Below, one piece after another: positions 10,935 through 23,110 of a stretch of DNA of 64,000 nucleotides. This DNA is from Phellopilus nigrolimitatus (taxonomy: Eukaryota > Basidiomycota > Agaricomycetes > Hymenochaetales > Hymenochaetaceae): NCBI GenBank assembly GCA_021029095.1, contig JAJOHG010000001.1:1612001-1676000 (forward strand). Direction: 5' to 3'. The notes under the pieces are model-generated. The model had not been told where the DNA came from, did no database searches, and was given only the letters and a program-made list of their open reading frames with translations. Position 1 is the first letter of the stretch, and each line of letters begins with the position of its first letter. The position numbers and the translations under genes were made by a program.

Positions 10935-12356
10935 GTTGTGGACGACGATTATACGAGCCGTAAAGTGTACTGTAGAGTTAAAGGATATTACGATAAGAAT
11001 GTAGTAAAGTAGTGACACGTCCTGCGCGCGTATTACGGCTGTTGCTTAAAGCTGAGGATATGGGGATTACAAACGAAGGACAGTGGCACCGGGAACCTCC
11101 AGAGGTTTATATATGCATTAAGTTCGGAACTTGAAATTTCAAGCCCAACAGAGCGTGCTGTTTGGTTTTGTTTGCTTCGCGTCTCGTCGATCATTGCGCC
11201 GATCATTGTTAGCTTAGTTGGCCGAGAGATTTCGTCGATCACAGCTTCTTATCGAGAGCGCAGGGAGATAGACGATTTACGCCTAAGATTGGCCAATTAA
11301 TTGGGTTTATACTAAGCTTTTGTAAGATCGAGTTCTATATAAGCCTCATCTGCGACCGTTCTCTAAACGCAAAAATTTGCTTCTGACGTGTTCCGAGACC
11401 AAGATGGAAACGCCGAGAGGACAATGGTGATTCTTGGTCTGTTTAGAGTGTCTTGAATGTGGGGGAAATCTTTTCTGATAGTAGTAAGCATAGCTATCGA
11501 AGTTAAATGAGATGCGGAACGTGAAGAACTCTCTCAATTAGGAAAGGACGGAAATATTCCTGGATAAATAGAGGCATTAAATCATGATTATCACAATGTT
11601 CTTTTATAACCTTCATCAGTATTGAAGGCAAGCAGCTTTTCCTTAACACGCACCAGAGTCTGAATCAAAAATAGCCATTCTGACAAAAGGGACTTGCTCG
11701 TATGAGAAACATAAGAGGCACTTGTCGATGAAGACGAGCCAGTATATATGGAGCTACAGTATACCGTGCTTCCCTTTACTCGACTTATTCCAGGTTACCG
11801 GCGTGACTAATATCTTCTAGACATCGGAAAAGATGGGTGTGTTTTCTAAGTGCTAATCCCTGCTGTCACTGTAATTGTCATGAGAAAACTGCAGACTCTT
11901 AAGCCTCTAGATTCTGGTAAAGAATGTGGTAAAGAAGGTGCAATGGGTATAGTGCACGGAATCCAGTGCCTTTCTCTCCGGATCTTGATATGAGAGAGCT
12001 CAGGACCCATTATATGATAGCGAGCCCTTGCAAGCCGCCCTGCAAATTCAGGACGTTCTAATAAAACACCAAAAAAACTAAAAACCGCATTAGATTATCG
12101 GGCCCCGAGCCACGTTTCAGTAAGCTATCTGCATTTTTATTCACAACGTCAAAGCCGTTTGATGCGTGCAAACAACATTTTTAGTAGAAGTTTAAGTTTG
12201 GTACAGCCCCGAGCTTATTTTATGCGGGGCAAGAAGAAGCGACTTCTAATTACACGACGGCTAGGTACAATCGGCGTCCAACGAAGCAGAGAAGTATCAA
12301 ACATAAAGCTGCCCATATCAACCTTAAAATAAAATCAGTGCAAGATTAGTTCGTAT
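10935..12356. other. 1.4 kb gene-free region
   Basis: The longest stretch without a supported gene. It is AT-rich; only frames shorter than about 70 codons occur. TATA-like elements sit at about 11106-11112 (tatatatgc) and 11335-11341 (ctatataagcc). It must hold the promoter of the orphan secreted protein and the 3' flank of the PP2A gene. I see no transposon ends, tRNA or clear tandem repeat. Confidence 0.4.
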
Positions 12357-14570
12357 TCAGTCACGGCACATACCCGCGATAGCTACAGTTGCCATGGTCC
12401 GTTCTAGGGCACGGTTGGCAAAGTAGCGAACATCTGCATCCGAATCATTCTGCAGACTCTGTACAGCAGGTACAATTTTCTCTTTCGCCAACACCTGGCC
12501 CTCTGGCGCTGACCCATATGTCGTCACCAGCACTTCCAAAGACTTCGCCACGTTGAAGCGGATATTGGGTATAGGGTCTGTCACTAGGGAAAGCAGAGTT
12601 TGCAAGACTGGGTCCTTAATGACGTCCAGATTGAGCGATGGTGCCATGGTCTAAAATACGAGGATTAGTGAGTTATGATTAACTGATACGGATGCGAACC
12701 GTGATAGCCAAAACCGTAGTCATCCTGAACAGGTAGTTGGGATGAGACCCCATGGCAAGAACCTTCGGTACGATGGTATTCTTGGACCATTCCACTCCAA
12801 ATACTTCGGTAAGCTTTTTCAAATTCACTGTAGCAGCTTCCCTGATGCTGAAAACATTGTCCCCTAACCACGACAAGCACAGATTGCCCAGCTGCTCATC
12901 AAAAAAGGCTCTGCCAAGTTGGGTGGCCAAAAGAGGTATGTATTCGATGATCGCTTGCCTTACTCGCCATGACTTATCCTCAGCAAGTTCAACGATGGCA
13001 GGTAGAAGAGATTGAGAGAGTAAATCGATTCCAATGACTACAGATGAACTTTCAAAGCTGGTTTCATAGGAAATAATCCGAAGCAACTTACCAGAGTTCA
13101 CCATCTCGAGTTTACTGATGATATTCAGACGAACTTCTGGAAATTCATCTTTCAAGAGATGCAAAAATAGTGGAAGTAGATTTTCGATGGTCGGGTCCTT
13201 CCCCAATAATGGCGCCAGGCCACTGATCTGATTCGCAAGAGACGCCCGGACATGTTGCGACGTATCCTGCGATAAATCTCTAACGCACGGTAGAATCCGG
13301 ATTAAGATCGCATCTTTGTCTACCAGCTTGGCAAAACCTACTTCATTCATAAGAATAAGAACACGAAACAAGCAACTTCCTGCGCACCTGGGAGTTGACC
13401 AGCACCGGCTGTTCTGACCTCCGCCTCATTGTCTTTTAGCAACTGGACGTAAGCACCGACAAGCTCCTCTTTGACTATGTCTAAGCCTACGGCTTCCGCG
13501 AGCTACATAGGCAAAGTAAAACTCAATAACGAAACCGACAGCTACTCATGATAGGGTCGGCCTACCTCGACGAAATGGTTAGCAACCATATATCTCACCC
13601 TCCAGCTTTTGTCAGATCCGCTCTGCCTGATCTGCGCCAACAGTTGTTCCTTCACTTCTGCAGGCTCAAGCTGCTTTGCAATGGCAATCAGGTCTTCTAC
13701 CGTGAGCAAGCGTACTGAGTCTTGGTCGTCAGAAGCAAGCTTCCGGTAGATCGGCAGAGCATCAGAGAGTATGTGTTCTTTCGCCAGCGTCTTAGCAAAA
13801 GACTTGTCCAAAGACTAGGATCAGCAAAACTCTACAAAAAACCAATCGCAATCGACTCACGCCGAGCCATTTGGCAGCAGCGCGCCTGACCATTGGTGTA
13901 TCGTCCGATGCCAGTGCCGTAAACGCTTTGCGCAAATCGTCCTTTATCTGTGATGACACCTTCGCATATACAGGTGAGTACAATGCTGCCGAGGATGTTC
14001 GTGAAGTGAACCATTCTCCGCGCGATAGACGATTGAGGAGGGGGATATAATATGCTTCTATTTGTTGTTGGGATAAAGACTCTGCGACTTTCGTGATGGA
14101 TTCTGTCGCCTGTAATGAGCGTATACCGAGTATCTCGAGCGTTAACGGGCCTTGGAATTCAAAAAAAGTTGATAAAAGGCTAACGGACCTTGTCCCTCAC
14201 AAGAGTTTCCTCAACCGCTGCGAGCACTTCGAGTGGCCCGAGCAAGACATGCGCGTATTTCCGCCCACCGACGTATTCGTCAAAGTTCTTGCCCAGCTCC
14301 TCCGCTAGAGCCAAAAGAACCTCGTCCTCGTCGTCGACTGAGTCTTGAAGGAACGGAATCAGTTCTTCTCGTGTGCGATCAGGACCAAGGGCAAGAGCAA
14401 TGGTCGAGACGCGATGAATCGCGTTGAGACGGAGTTGCACATCCTCTGATCTAAGTTCGTCCATGAGAATGGCGATAGGCGCAATCTGTCATATGTAGAA
14501 AACGCGTCAGAGTCGAGACCACATGTGGTTCTAAGGTGCGTACGTCGTCGAGAGGGTTCCCAGAGTCCAT
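12357..14570 (-). CDS. Protein phosphatase 2A scaffold (A, 65 kDa) subunit
   Basis: The HEAT-repeat scaffold that holds PP2A catalytic and regulatory subunits together (yeast Tpd3, human PPP2R1A). It reads leftward from ATG (complement 14568-14570): a nine-residue first exon, MDSGNPLDD, then [20 protein letters not shown], the highly conserved N-terminus. Repeats follow with the usual intra-repeat motifs ([90 protein letters not shown]). The C-terminus ([12 protein letters not shown], then [12 protein letters not shown]) matches the family, and the stop is TGA at complement 12357-12359. About eight introns of 45-75 nt are predicted; one near 13037-13093 is a multiple of three. Length is near the family's ~590 residues. 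Confidence 0.93.
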
Positions 14571-14839
14571 GATCTGATGAGACGCGGTTCGACAGTTGAC
14601 TCGATACTAAGCGATGCGCCTGTGGTTTCAACTTACGGAAGAAGGTATACGCAATAACAACGTGCAAAGTCTCTTGAGAATGAATGGAGTAGCAGCAGAG
14701 TACGAAGTAGTTTAAGTGATCATGGAACGAGGCTCGTGTCCATTTCCGGTAATACTAATAGGGCGATGTTTGCTCTTGTTTTTTTTTAAAACGTTTACGG
14801 ATTGCCAGACAGAAATCTTGCTACTTCTCAGATCTCATT
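14571..14839. promoter_or_regulatory. Divergent promoter, PP2A-A / histidine phosphatase
   Basis: Only 269 bases lie between the two divergent start codons, so the two genes must draw on one compact intergenic promoter. A T-run lies at about 14779-14787. No specific factor site is claimed. Confidence 0.5.
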
Positions 14840-16027
14840 ATGATCGAAACGATCTACATTGCTAGACATGGTCTGTCACTCCTCTTTCTCAGCAGCGGTC
14901 TTCTTTCACCAACTTTGTCTGCACCTCGCCAGGCTTTCGAATGAACTGGGTCACCAATAGTTGGCAAGCACACATTTCACGCTTAAATCCACCCTGTTAG
15001 CGCTTATAAGAGTAAAGAGCAGGGCGAGTCCGACGGGGCTACCTAGAGATCCCCCTCTCGCAGCGTACGGTGAAGTGAGTAGTGTTCTATCATGTCGAAC
15101 AGTAAAATATATTTCAAATTTACCGATCCTCATATGTAGTCTCAAGCAGAAGAACTCGCTCAATATTTCCTAGCTCTTCCAGAAGAAGAGCGTCCTACTG
15201 CGATATTTTCGTCACCGTATTGTGCGCCACTCAATATATCCCTTGTAGATGAAGTGCTTACACTCCCTTAACAGATAGATGTCTTCAGACGGCGAAGCCG
15301 ACTTCTAAAGCCTTGGATGTTCCGATTTACGTAGAACATGGTCAGTATCTGCACATTAATTTTAGGTCTGCTTTATTAAATAGGCATGGAATACTGTAGG
15401 CCTATCCGAATGGTACTCGCCGGTCAAACCTGGAACAGGTTTACACCCTCGTCCCGCTTCTGCCCACGACCTTCAGGCATACTTTCCGCAGATCGACCCC
15501 GCTTGGGCATCCGTCTGGTATCCTTCGCGCAAAGGTGAATTGGTTGAAGAGGTTCATGACCGTACAGGCGGGTGTCTCGAGGTCCTGCATCCACAGACTG
15601 AGCGACTATACCCCAGCCAGCACAAGCGGATCCTCCTTGTTAGCCATGCGGCGATTGTAATTGCACTTACAAGAGAACTCGTCGGCAATAGAGACTTGCA
15701 TCTGAGAGTTGGATGTTGTTCTCTGACAATTGTGAAACGAAAATTGGGACGAGAAGATGTGCGAGGCGCGTACGATCACATTAAGCTGGCTTCTGGCGCA
15801 CATTTAGAGCAAGGAGCCTCAAGAGACTGGGGACTCGAAGACATAGTGGTCAAAGACGGCAAGGTGGGCTACATGTGTTCTTTGCGGATTTCACTTTAAA
15901 CCTCACACGTGCGCTGAAATCTCCTGAGCAGGTGGTTGAGGAAGATGGTGTGTCAGGCACAGAGGAAGATGACGATCATCCAGTCGGATCTCAAGTATCT
16001 GATATACAGCTCGCCGCAAGAATGTAG
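14840..16027 (+). CDS. Histidine phosphatase superfamily protein, Tfc7/YNL108C-like
   Basis: Begins MIETIYIARHGFRMNWV, with the RHG catalytic motif of the phosphoglycerate-mutase-like fold. TGLPRDPPLAAYGE, then SQAEELAQYF, IFSSPYRCLQTAKPT, VEHGLSEWYSPV and GLHPRPAS follow, with the second catalytic His in LLVSHAAIVIALTREL. This exact pattern is the fungal group that includes yeast YNL108C and the N-terminal domain of the TFIIIC subunit Tfc7 (tau55). Whether this protein acts in RNA polymerase III transcription or as a phosphatase cannot be decided from sequence. The C-terminal exon is acidic (EEDGVSGTEEDDDH) and ends at TAG 16025-16027. About six introns are inferred. The second (14964-15022) needs a GC donor (TG|GCAAGC) to keep NSW in frame with ASPTGLPRDPP. 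Confidence 0.85.
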
Positions 16028-16205
16028 ATATGTCATAACAGCTGTAGTCAATACCTTTGCTCGACAGATCTATGTCTCCGCTATGAAATGCCCATATAGG
16101 AAGGATGTTTAATGATACCGTGACGCTGCGAATACAGTACTGCATTAAAGTAGAATATAACATGCTAACGGAATAAGTCCCTAAGCCGTGCCCATATTCA
16201 GTAGG

Positions 16206-19200
16206 TTAAAGGTGTTTGCGCTTTTTAGACGAACGATTTGGATTATGGTCTGGAGGCAGAGGTCGCTTCTGGCCTGCGGAAGAAGCAGCAGACACTGGGG
16301 GTTTACCCATGATCGTCGTGTACGCCCAGGCATAGCGATTTCCAAGGATGCGTTGCTGTGAGGCAGCATTGCCCAAAGATTCGAGCAATTCCTGTCCTTT
16401 CATACTATTGCCAGTCCACAGACCTAGCGCTGTCATGCTTTCCGGCTTAGTGACCTGATTAAAAATATATATATATTAAACAATCGTTAAGAGGTCGGAC
16501 TCTTGATCTGTTTGAACGACGTACGTGCAACGTATGTGGCATGCCTTGTCTGATAGTCGTCCATGTAACTCCCCATGGTACCGTCCTTTCTAGTTGGCGC
16601 TCCAGATGGGTCCTGGTAACTTGTGCCGTCCGGAAGGATATAGTTTGCACGTTCGTGGTGAAAAAGCGCATGAGGGCCTGGCAATCAAGGCAAACGCCGT
16701 GACATCCGATCGCCTTTAGCTGATCCACTGAAACCACTTCATGGGGTTTTTGTCCCATTATTTTCTGCGCAAACTGTTTAACGATCGTGGCGCAGAACTT
16801 TGCGTAGGAATCGGTAGTCAGATCAATATTGCGTTTTTTAAGATAATCGCGAAACAAAGGTATGAGCGGCACCAGGACATTCAGCAGGTGTGCTTTCCCG
16901 TAGGATACTTCAAGTGGTTGAAGAAGACGGTTGAGAAGCTGCTTGTACTGTTCCTGTGTTCCCATCTCCAAAGAGAACTCGACAAGCTCCATCATGTCAT
17001 TACATGCGTAGTTCACCTGCGTACCACTATGTGTTCGGGTGTGCAGCGTGCGCAAATCAAATCCGTTGACGAGAGCTGAAGTACAAGCCGATATAACGAA
17101 AGAAAATGCTTCCTTCGCCTCAAGATTTTCTTCGTGGGGTTTCAATGCCAATACTATCAAGCGAAGATTTTTCTTCAGGGAATCTGGGCTACTGCAAGCT
17201 AGCCATTTTATTCGTGGAGGTGTCAACCTATTACAAGTTACTCGTGTCGGAAAGGAAAGAAAGGAAAGAAAGGAAGTTGGGTACGTACATGTTTCTCAAA
17301 GACGACAAACCACCGGATCTCCTTATGGCAATAATAAGCGCCGGTTCTGTGTCTAAGGTCGTGCTCGCAAATGAGGAGGCCGGATGGTAACCTGCTTGTC
17401 CGACTTGACCTTGATTATCAAATATCAACTCCATGGCCATCCTGAAGAACCCCGAAAACAGATGCAAAGACGCCTTCAGCTCTGGTTTCGAATTCAAGTA
17501 TGCGTCCATGTCTATAGTCAATAGAAAATAGTGCTTCCAAAGCGGAATATCTGCATTGTGCACGTCCCGTCGAGCTTCTTCCTCCATCTTCTTGAAAAGA
17601 ATAGAACAAGCCTCGACGTTGTTTGTATCCACGCACAGTTTGGTGAGCTGCAGAATAAGGTCGACATCTGCTACTTTCTGTTCCACGTAATGATGATCAG
17701 AAGACTTAATCGTCTTCGTTGAGAAAGGAGGAGATCGCTGCACTGTATGTGCAATGCTTTGCGAGATGATTTCGTCGATAAGACGCGGCGACGATGAAGA
17801 GACTAAGTCTTTCTCCTTGTGGAGTACCATCAGGAACTCGACCCAAAACACCCCCCCGACCTTTTGTGCAAATATTTGAGGCAAGATACTACAAAGTAAG
17901 GAAGTTAGCGACAACCAGGGACAGATACAAACAATCTTACACATCGCGTAAATCCTCTGCGCCGCGCGTTTTCGCCAGAGATACCAACCATTCGGTTTGT
18001 TTAGAGTCAACCAATTTCAGTGAGCGTACGATTATCTCTTGCTGTTCATAGCACCAGATCTCCACTTCGCTATCTCCCATTTCTTTTGCCACCTCACATA
18101 ATCGAATTACGAGATCACGACGACATGCATTGGAAAGATCATTGTTGACTGAGTCCGCAAATCTAGCAATCCAAATGTTTGAGTTCGAATGAGAGAAACG
18201 AATCGGAAGAGAACAAAATCCTCACAAGTTCTTCAGATTTTCCCAACCAAACGCTTGATATGCCGATATAAATCCTTCTTTGCCCAGAAGATCTATTCGT
18301 CTGTCTACTCCACACGCTCGCATAGCTCTCAGAAATACTTGCGGGTCGTTCCATCGATCAGCTGTCTCTCGCAGTACTTGTACTGCCGCTCTCATTGTTG
18401 CGACATCATGATGTCTTGTCTCACAGCATTTCATCAGGCTGTCCACCAATTTGTTTTCCTTCCGGCTCGGTTGGGTCGAAAGAGAGCTACGCAGAGCATT
18501 GCATGTGTATTCGTACGCACCGCCAATAACCACGGGGTAATTTGCACTCTTAGGCCACACGAGGACCGCTTTACGCTCATACACTATGAATTCATTCCAG
18601 TCAATGAGGAAAAATAAGAACATTTGACGAGATCACGTACTATACGTGAGAGTTCCGGACTAAAAAGAGTTTATAAGAAGGGAAAAAGGGGGGGGAAGCA
18701 TTTACGTATACTTGCCTCATATTCTTCCCCTTCAAAATCTTTCTTGTCCGGGGGATCGTCTCTCCATGAAGCAATATTAATAACGATATTGTCCATCCCG
18801 ATCTCCAGGTGAGGAATTTCCACTGGCATCCCGTCCACATCAATGATCTTTTCGAGGACTACTTCTTCATCTACCTCATCATTATCCATTTCCAGCTTGT
18901 CCACGTCCACGTCCACGTCATCATCATCACACCAATCAGACGAGTAGCCGCACCCACATTGACGCCGTCGACCAGATATACTCACGTTGCCACGCACGTA
19001 TAGTTTGATATGTGCCAGGAACATCTTGAACCGCAACGCGTGAGCAACATGGCGCAGGTGCGATAGGAGGAGCGCATCAGCACCCTTTAGAGATTGTGCC
19101 CCGAAATTTGCTGTCTTAGGATATTTGTGCCGAAATAAGCACGCCAGGGCACTTGGCCAGTCGTCCCCGTCTATTTCATAGCCTTGCTTCCATGACATTA

Positions 19201-20365
19201 GCACATGCCGTAGCCTCCGTATTGGTCCGAGCATTTCAGGTATAGATGGAAAATGGTCAGGATGATCATCGGAATGGAGAAGATTGTAGGAAAGTACAAG
19301 GCAGTAGCCTGACTGTACATTTTCCTGGGTATGGACGACGCCAGAGTAAGAAGCGACCACGGACGTCGACAGTGCGCTCCGATGTGCGGGGTCATATGAC
19401 TTGACTTTTCCCGCATGTAGGAACTGGAGTCGTCCACCGGTGAATAGAGAAGGAAGAACAATGTCAACAGTCCCGAATTTGCCATCCAACATGCCACTAC
19501 GAGGCTCGTGAGATACAGTAGTGGATTTAAACAGATTAAACCTACCTTTCGAGGCGGCCTAGACTAGAATTCGAAAAATCAATTACTGGAGAGAAAGACA
19601 AAGACGCTCATATGTTGATTTAGACTCACGAGGACCCCTCCTTATGTAGCGTTAATCTTTCAAAACGACACTTCTTTGTCTCAAGATCACTGATGTCGAG
19701 CTCTGCACAAACGGTAGATAAAAGCTCCGCTTGAACCCATTGCTCCCACGCAGGATTGTCGAAGCTAACCTATCTGTCTGGTTTAATGTGGAAGACACGA
19801 TGTCGAGTCATTCGTGGACACGTACTTGATCCGAGAGCAGCTCCAAGTTCGCCCCCTTCGTCCTCAGTTCAGCACATGTCTTCTCGCAAATATCCATGAT
19901 TCCTCGAGCGTCTCGTTCACTCAGAGGCAATCCTATAGGGCCTAGACCAGTGATATTGAGACATGGGTTCGGGGTATCGTCAATAGAGTACCGGTACGAA
20001 TAAGCGAATTCCCCGTCGAAGTCGAAGCCCTTGGAAATGACAGACTCGAGGTCTGCCTAAAAAATAATTTGCACCGGGATTTGGCGAAATAGTAGCTAAG
20101 GATTACGCACCTTAATATTTGTCGATGGATCGATCAGAGGCTTTAAATCCTCCTCATCAACGTCACTATCCAGCTGACTATCAGTATCGTCCCCCGAGTC
20201 CTCGAGAGCCTCCGACGGAACTTCTCCGCTGTGGGTCTTCGACTTTTGCGCGTCGGTCCTCAGACGCGGAGGTGAGTTCGACTTGGCACCTTCGCCCGGC
20301 GCTTCGTCTGAGCTGCTCAGGTCAATAACTTGCAGATCTCTTGTATCTGGAGGAGTCCCTTTCAT
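16206..20365 (-). CDS. Large 2OG-Fe(II) oxygenase-domain protein (fungal family)
   Basis: A long multi-exon gene reading leftward from ATG (complement 20363-20365) to TAA (complement 16206-16208). The N-terminus is acidic and disordered (DLSSSDEAPGE, GDDTDSQLDSDVDEEDL). The oxygenase core lies at about 19150-19500: TVDIVLPSLFTGGRLQFLHAGK, then ALSTSVVASYSGVVHTQENVQSGY and LVLSYNLLH, as in the 'prolyl 4-hydroxylase-like' family expanded in Agaricomycetes. Compared with the usual SGYRLALSYN, Cys replaces the Arg expected to bind 2-oxoglutarate. The second half is a helical region ending with a cysteine motif (CHGVCLDCQALMRFF) and a basic C-terminus (SSKKRKHL). Substrate and role are unknown. 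Roughly a dozen introns are present; one near 17230-17290 carries a TTTCC-type repeat. Exon limits are approximate. Confidence 0.7.
17250..17276. repeat. (GGAAA/GAAAG)n microsatellite
   Basis: About five imperfect copies of a five-base purine unit. In the minus-strand 2OG gene this is a pyrimidine tract inside a predicted intron, so it does not alter the protein. Confidence 0.6.
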
Positions 20366-20734
20366 GAGGCCAAATGGTGGTCGCGATGATGACCTGTTGT
20401 AAGTAGCGTCGTGGACTCGTGAGCCGCAAAAGTCGCAAAGTCGTCAGAGGTGCGCCCAATTACGCGTGACATCACACATCACGCTCAATTTCAATTTGAG
20501 TTTGCCTTGTAGGTCCATGTAAGTCCAAACGCGTCGCACTATCACACGATTTTACTTAATCCGCACAACTCATTCTGGTATATAAGCTCTACTAAGCTTT
20601 CGCAATTACTTATTACTCCTTATTAGACTAAGTGGATCCGGAAAACATATGTTTGTGAAAATACCATCCTCAGTGAATGAGAACTCCAATCACCAACGAC
20701 TGTCTGCTATTACGAGAGCAGGTTCGCTGAGAAG
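20366..20734. other. Intergenic
   Basis: Spacer between the 5' end of the 2OG gene and the 3' end of the GH5 gene, both on the minus strand. It presumably holds the 2OG promoter; no gene or repeat is seen. Confidence 0.4.
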
Positions 20735-22452
20735 TCAAATGCTGATGAAGCTTGTGACTGCCGCCTGTGCGGCCGTCTTCAATGTATTCCAGGACGGATC
20801 AGTGTTTACTGCAATCTCGTAATCCGTAGCGCCCTAGATACCGAGCAGTATTAGCACGACAATAGAGTGAACGGGTGGACGAGCAAATCTGTACTTACAT
20901 GAGGATCAGCGTTAGGAATGATCTGCCAATACATCCAGGGCACTCCCGCCGCCGTAATTTGTTTAGCCCATGTCTGTATGTTGCTATTCCGAGTTGCTGA
21001 GTTAAGCACGCTTCCGGACGGACAATTGTTATTCGACGTGGTAAAATAGCAGGCACCCCTAAAAAAACGCACAATAAGCCGCCTTCTTCGTGTTTGAAAT
21101 TTAAAATTGGGGGATCCATTCCGTACCATTCTTGGAAAATAAGTTTCTTCCCTGCAGCTTGCGCCTGACTAACTTTCGACTGTATCTTCGACGTGTCGAA
21201 GTCCCCTGTACCATAACCATGGATGGCAACAACGTCAAGCGCAGGGCAAGACAACCAGCCTGGCTGTACCGACTCGTCGAGATAAGATGCGCCACCCGTG
21301 GTGACGAGGATCTGTCATGATTATAAATAGACGTATTTAATTGGTTTGAAACTAAATAACACGCACCCCGGTGTTGTTGCCTAGCTCGGTCTTGATTGTA
21401 GTGGCCCGGTCGCATTGCCTAATTTCCGCCAGTAGTCAGGACCTCTCAAAACGATAATGCGAGTATGCGTCTACTTACCAGGATTGATGGTCTGAGATGA
21501 ATTGTGGGCCCTAAATCAATAATCGTATGTTAATTTGATTGCAAGTTACATAGAACTGCAGCATTTACCTGGCCAATCATGGCTTCATTCTGCGCCTCGA
21601 ATGCAAATATATAGTCGGAGAGCTCCTTCCATGGCTTGTTCAACGTTGAATGATTGTGATTCTGTGTGTAACAAAATCTTAGAAACTGCATTGCGTCGAT
21701 TAGTCGAGCAAATCATTCCCGCACCATAACATGGCGCAATCTATTATCGAATTGTGTCGTGGCGTTGTCCGAAGTATAAAAAGATCCTAAAGAGCGTACA
21801 ATATCGACATGGTTAGTCCGTAGATCGACAAGTCTCATGTGTGTGTCAGGGGGAAGGGGGTTACAGCTTACCAGTTCCATATGTTGAACCGTAAGCATCA
21901 TTCGCTTGAAGCGAATTGAAACTATGCATGCTTATCAACAACTTCGGCGATAATCAGAAATAATTCATGCGGCAATTGGGTACGGTAGGGGATTTACCTT
22001 GATTTTATGGGCTTGTGCATCGACCATGAACGCGTCAAGTTTGTTGAGAACGGTATCGTCGTACGTGCCAATCTCATCAGGCTCCAACGAAGGGAAGCTG
22101 GCGATTTGCGTGCCCTTATCAAAGAAAGAACTGTTAAGACAGCAAATTCAGCATATTTAATAAGAGCATACCTTTGTAGTCTTTGAAGATTGACCATCGA
22201 GCCAGACGCGAAGCACTTTCATGCCTGCATCTTGCAAGCCCCTAATGCCAAATTGTGATCAGAGCTCTTGCTCCGCGAAAACTAAATCGCGTATGACAGT
22301 ACTTACTGCAGGAGCGTAGTGCGATCGCTGTCAGACAAACCAGCCGCGTAATATAAATTTGAGCCAGCGAAGGAGTTGGCGGCATAGGCATGGTGTCCGA
22401 TGTTCGAAACGCAAGCCAGTGCTGTTAGAAGGAAAGTGTGGCCGAGCTTCAT
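20735..22452 (-). CDS. Secreted glycoside hydrolase family 5 protein
   Basis: Starts at ATG (complement 22450-22452) with a clear signal peptide (MKLGHTFLLTALACVSNIG). Exons then give FAGSNLYYAAGLSDSDRTTLL, VLRVWLDGQSS and LISMHSFNSL, the fold of GH5 (beta/alpha)8 enzymes. The acid/base Glu is in FAFEAQNEAMIGQG and the nucleophile Glu in LIFQEWG; the aromatic platform VPWMYWQIIPNADPH follows. The last exon, after an intron near 20838-20900, reads GATDYEIAVNTDPSW and stops at TGA (complement 20735-20737). About eight introns are predicted. The sequence closely follows a basidiomycete GH5 group often annotated as cellulase or mannanase; the substrate (mannan, glucan or other) cannot be set from sequence. 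A TATA-like element (ATATAAG on the minus strand) lies near 22550. Confidence 0.85.
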
Positions 22453-23110
22453 GTCTCGGAGTATAGTTCGGTTTGCTGCGTAAAGGAGTGAAATGGGGAG
22501 GCAGGTATGCCAGAAACTCAGGATATGTGGTCGACCATCCTATGTTACGCTCTCTTATATTCGAGGAAGGATCGGCGTACTGAGATCTGCAGACAAGCAT
22601 GGACCGATTGTCGGGCAAATCATTAGAAGGTTAAACAGTTCTTTGGAAAGATCTGGAAAGCGTAACCTATGGTGACCATAGGTGACATGTTTAAAGCATG
22701 TGGATCTATCAGCATGAGCCTCTCGTCGAAGATGTGCACGCAAGTTGCGAGCACGGAACTTTCTCCGATGCATTATATTTATATTGAGACGTTTCCAATC
22801 AGTCTTATAAACATGATTGTTGGCACCTGTACCTTGTGTTACGTTCTTTTGTCTCCTTGACACTTCTCACCGATGTAATTCATTTGCATTGAGCCGTATC
22901 CAAGTTGCCTCCTATACACGCTCGCCAGCTTCTGTACCTTGTGTCGTACATTATCACATTCCTCTCTCTTCCTCCGATGCAGTATCAAGTCGTCTTTAAT
23001 TCGTCTCATATATACATGCTCGCCAAATTCTGCACCTTGTGTCGTACATTATCACGTTTCTCTCTTCTCCTAAAATATACAAATTACAATTTGAAGAGAA
23101 GACTCGGGAG
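22453..23110. other. GH5 promoter and MEMO 3' flank
   Basis: About 650 bases between the minus-strand GH5 and MEMO genes. The part near 22453-22620 is likely the GH5 promoter. The rest holds the degenerate tandem repeat described separately. No gene is supported. Confidence 0.45.
22826..23070. repeat. Degenerate ~100 bp direct repeat, about 2.5 copies
   Basis: The phrase CTGYACCTTGTGT recurs at about 22827, 22932 and 23030, spaced 105 and 98 bases. It is followed each time by a related pyrimidine-rich stretch (ACATTATCACATTCCTCTC in copy 2, ACATTATCACGTTTCTCTC in copy 3; copy 1 is more diverged). The preceding sequence is also shared: ATACACGCTCGCCAGCTT at 22915 and ATACATGCTCGCCAAATT at 23012. 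This is an old tandem duplication in non-coding DNA. Confidence 0.7.
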
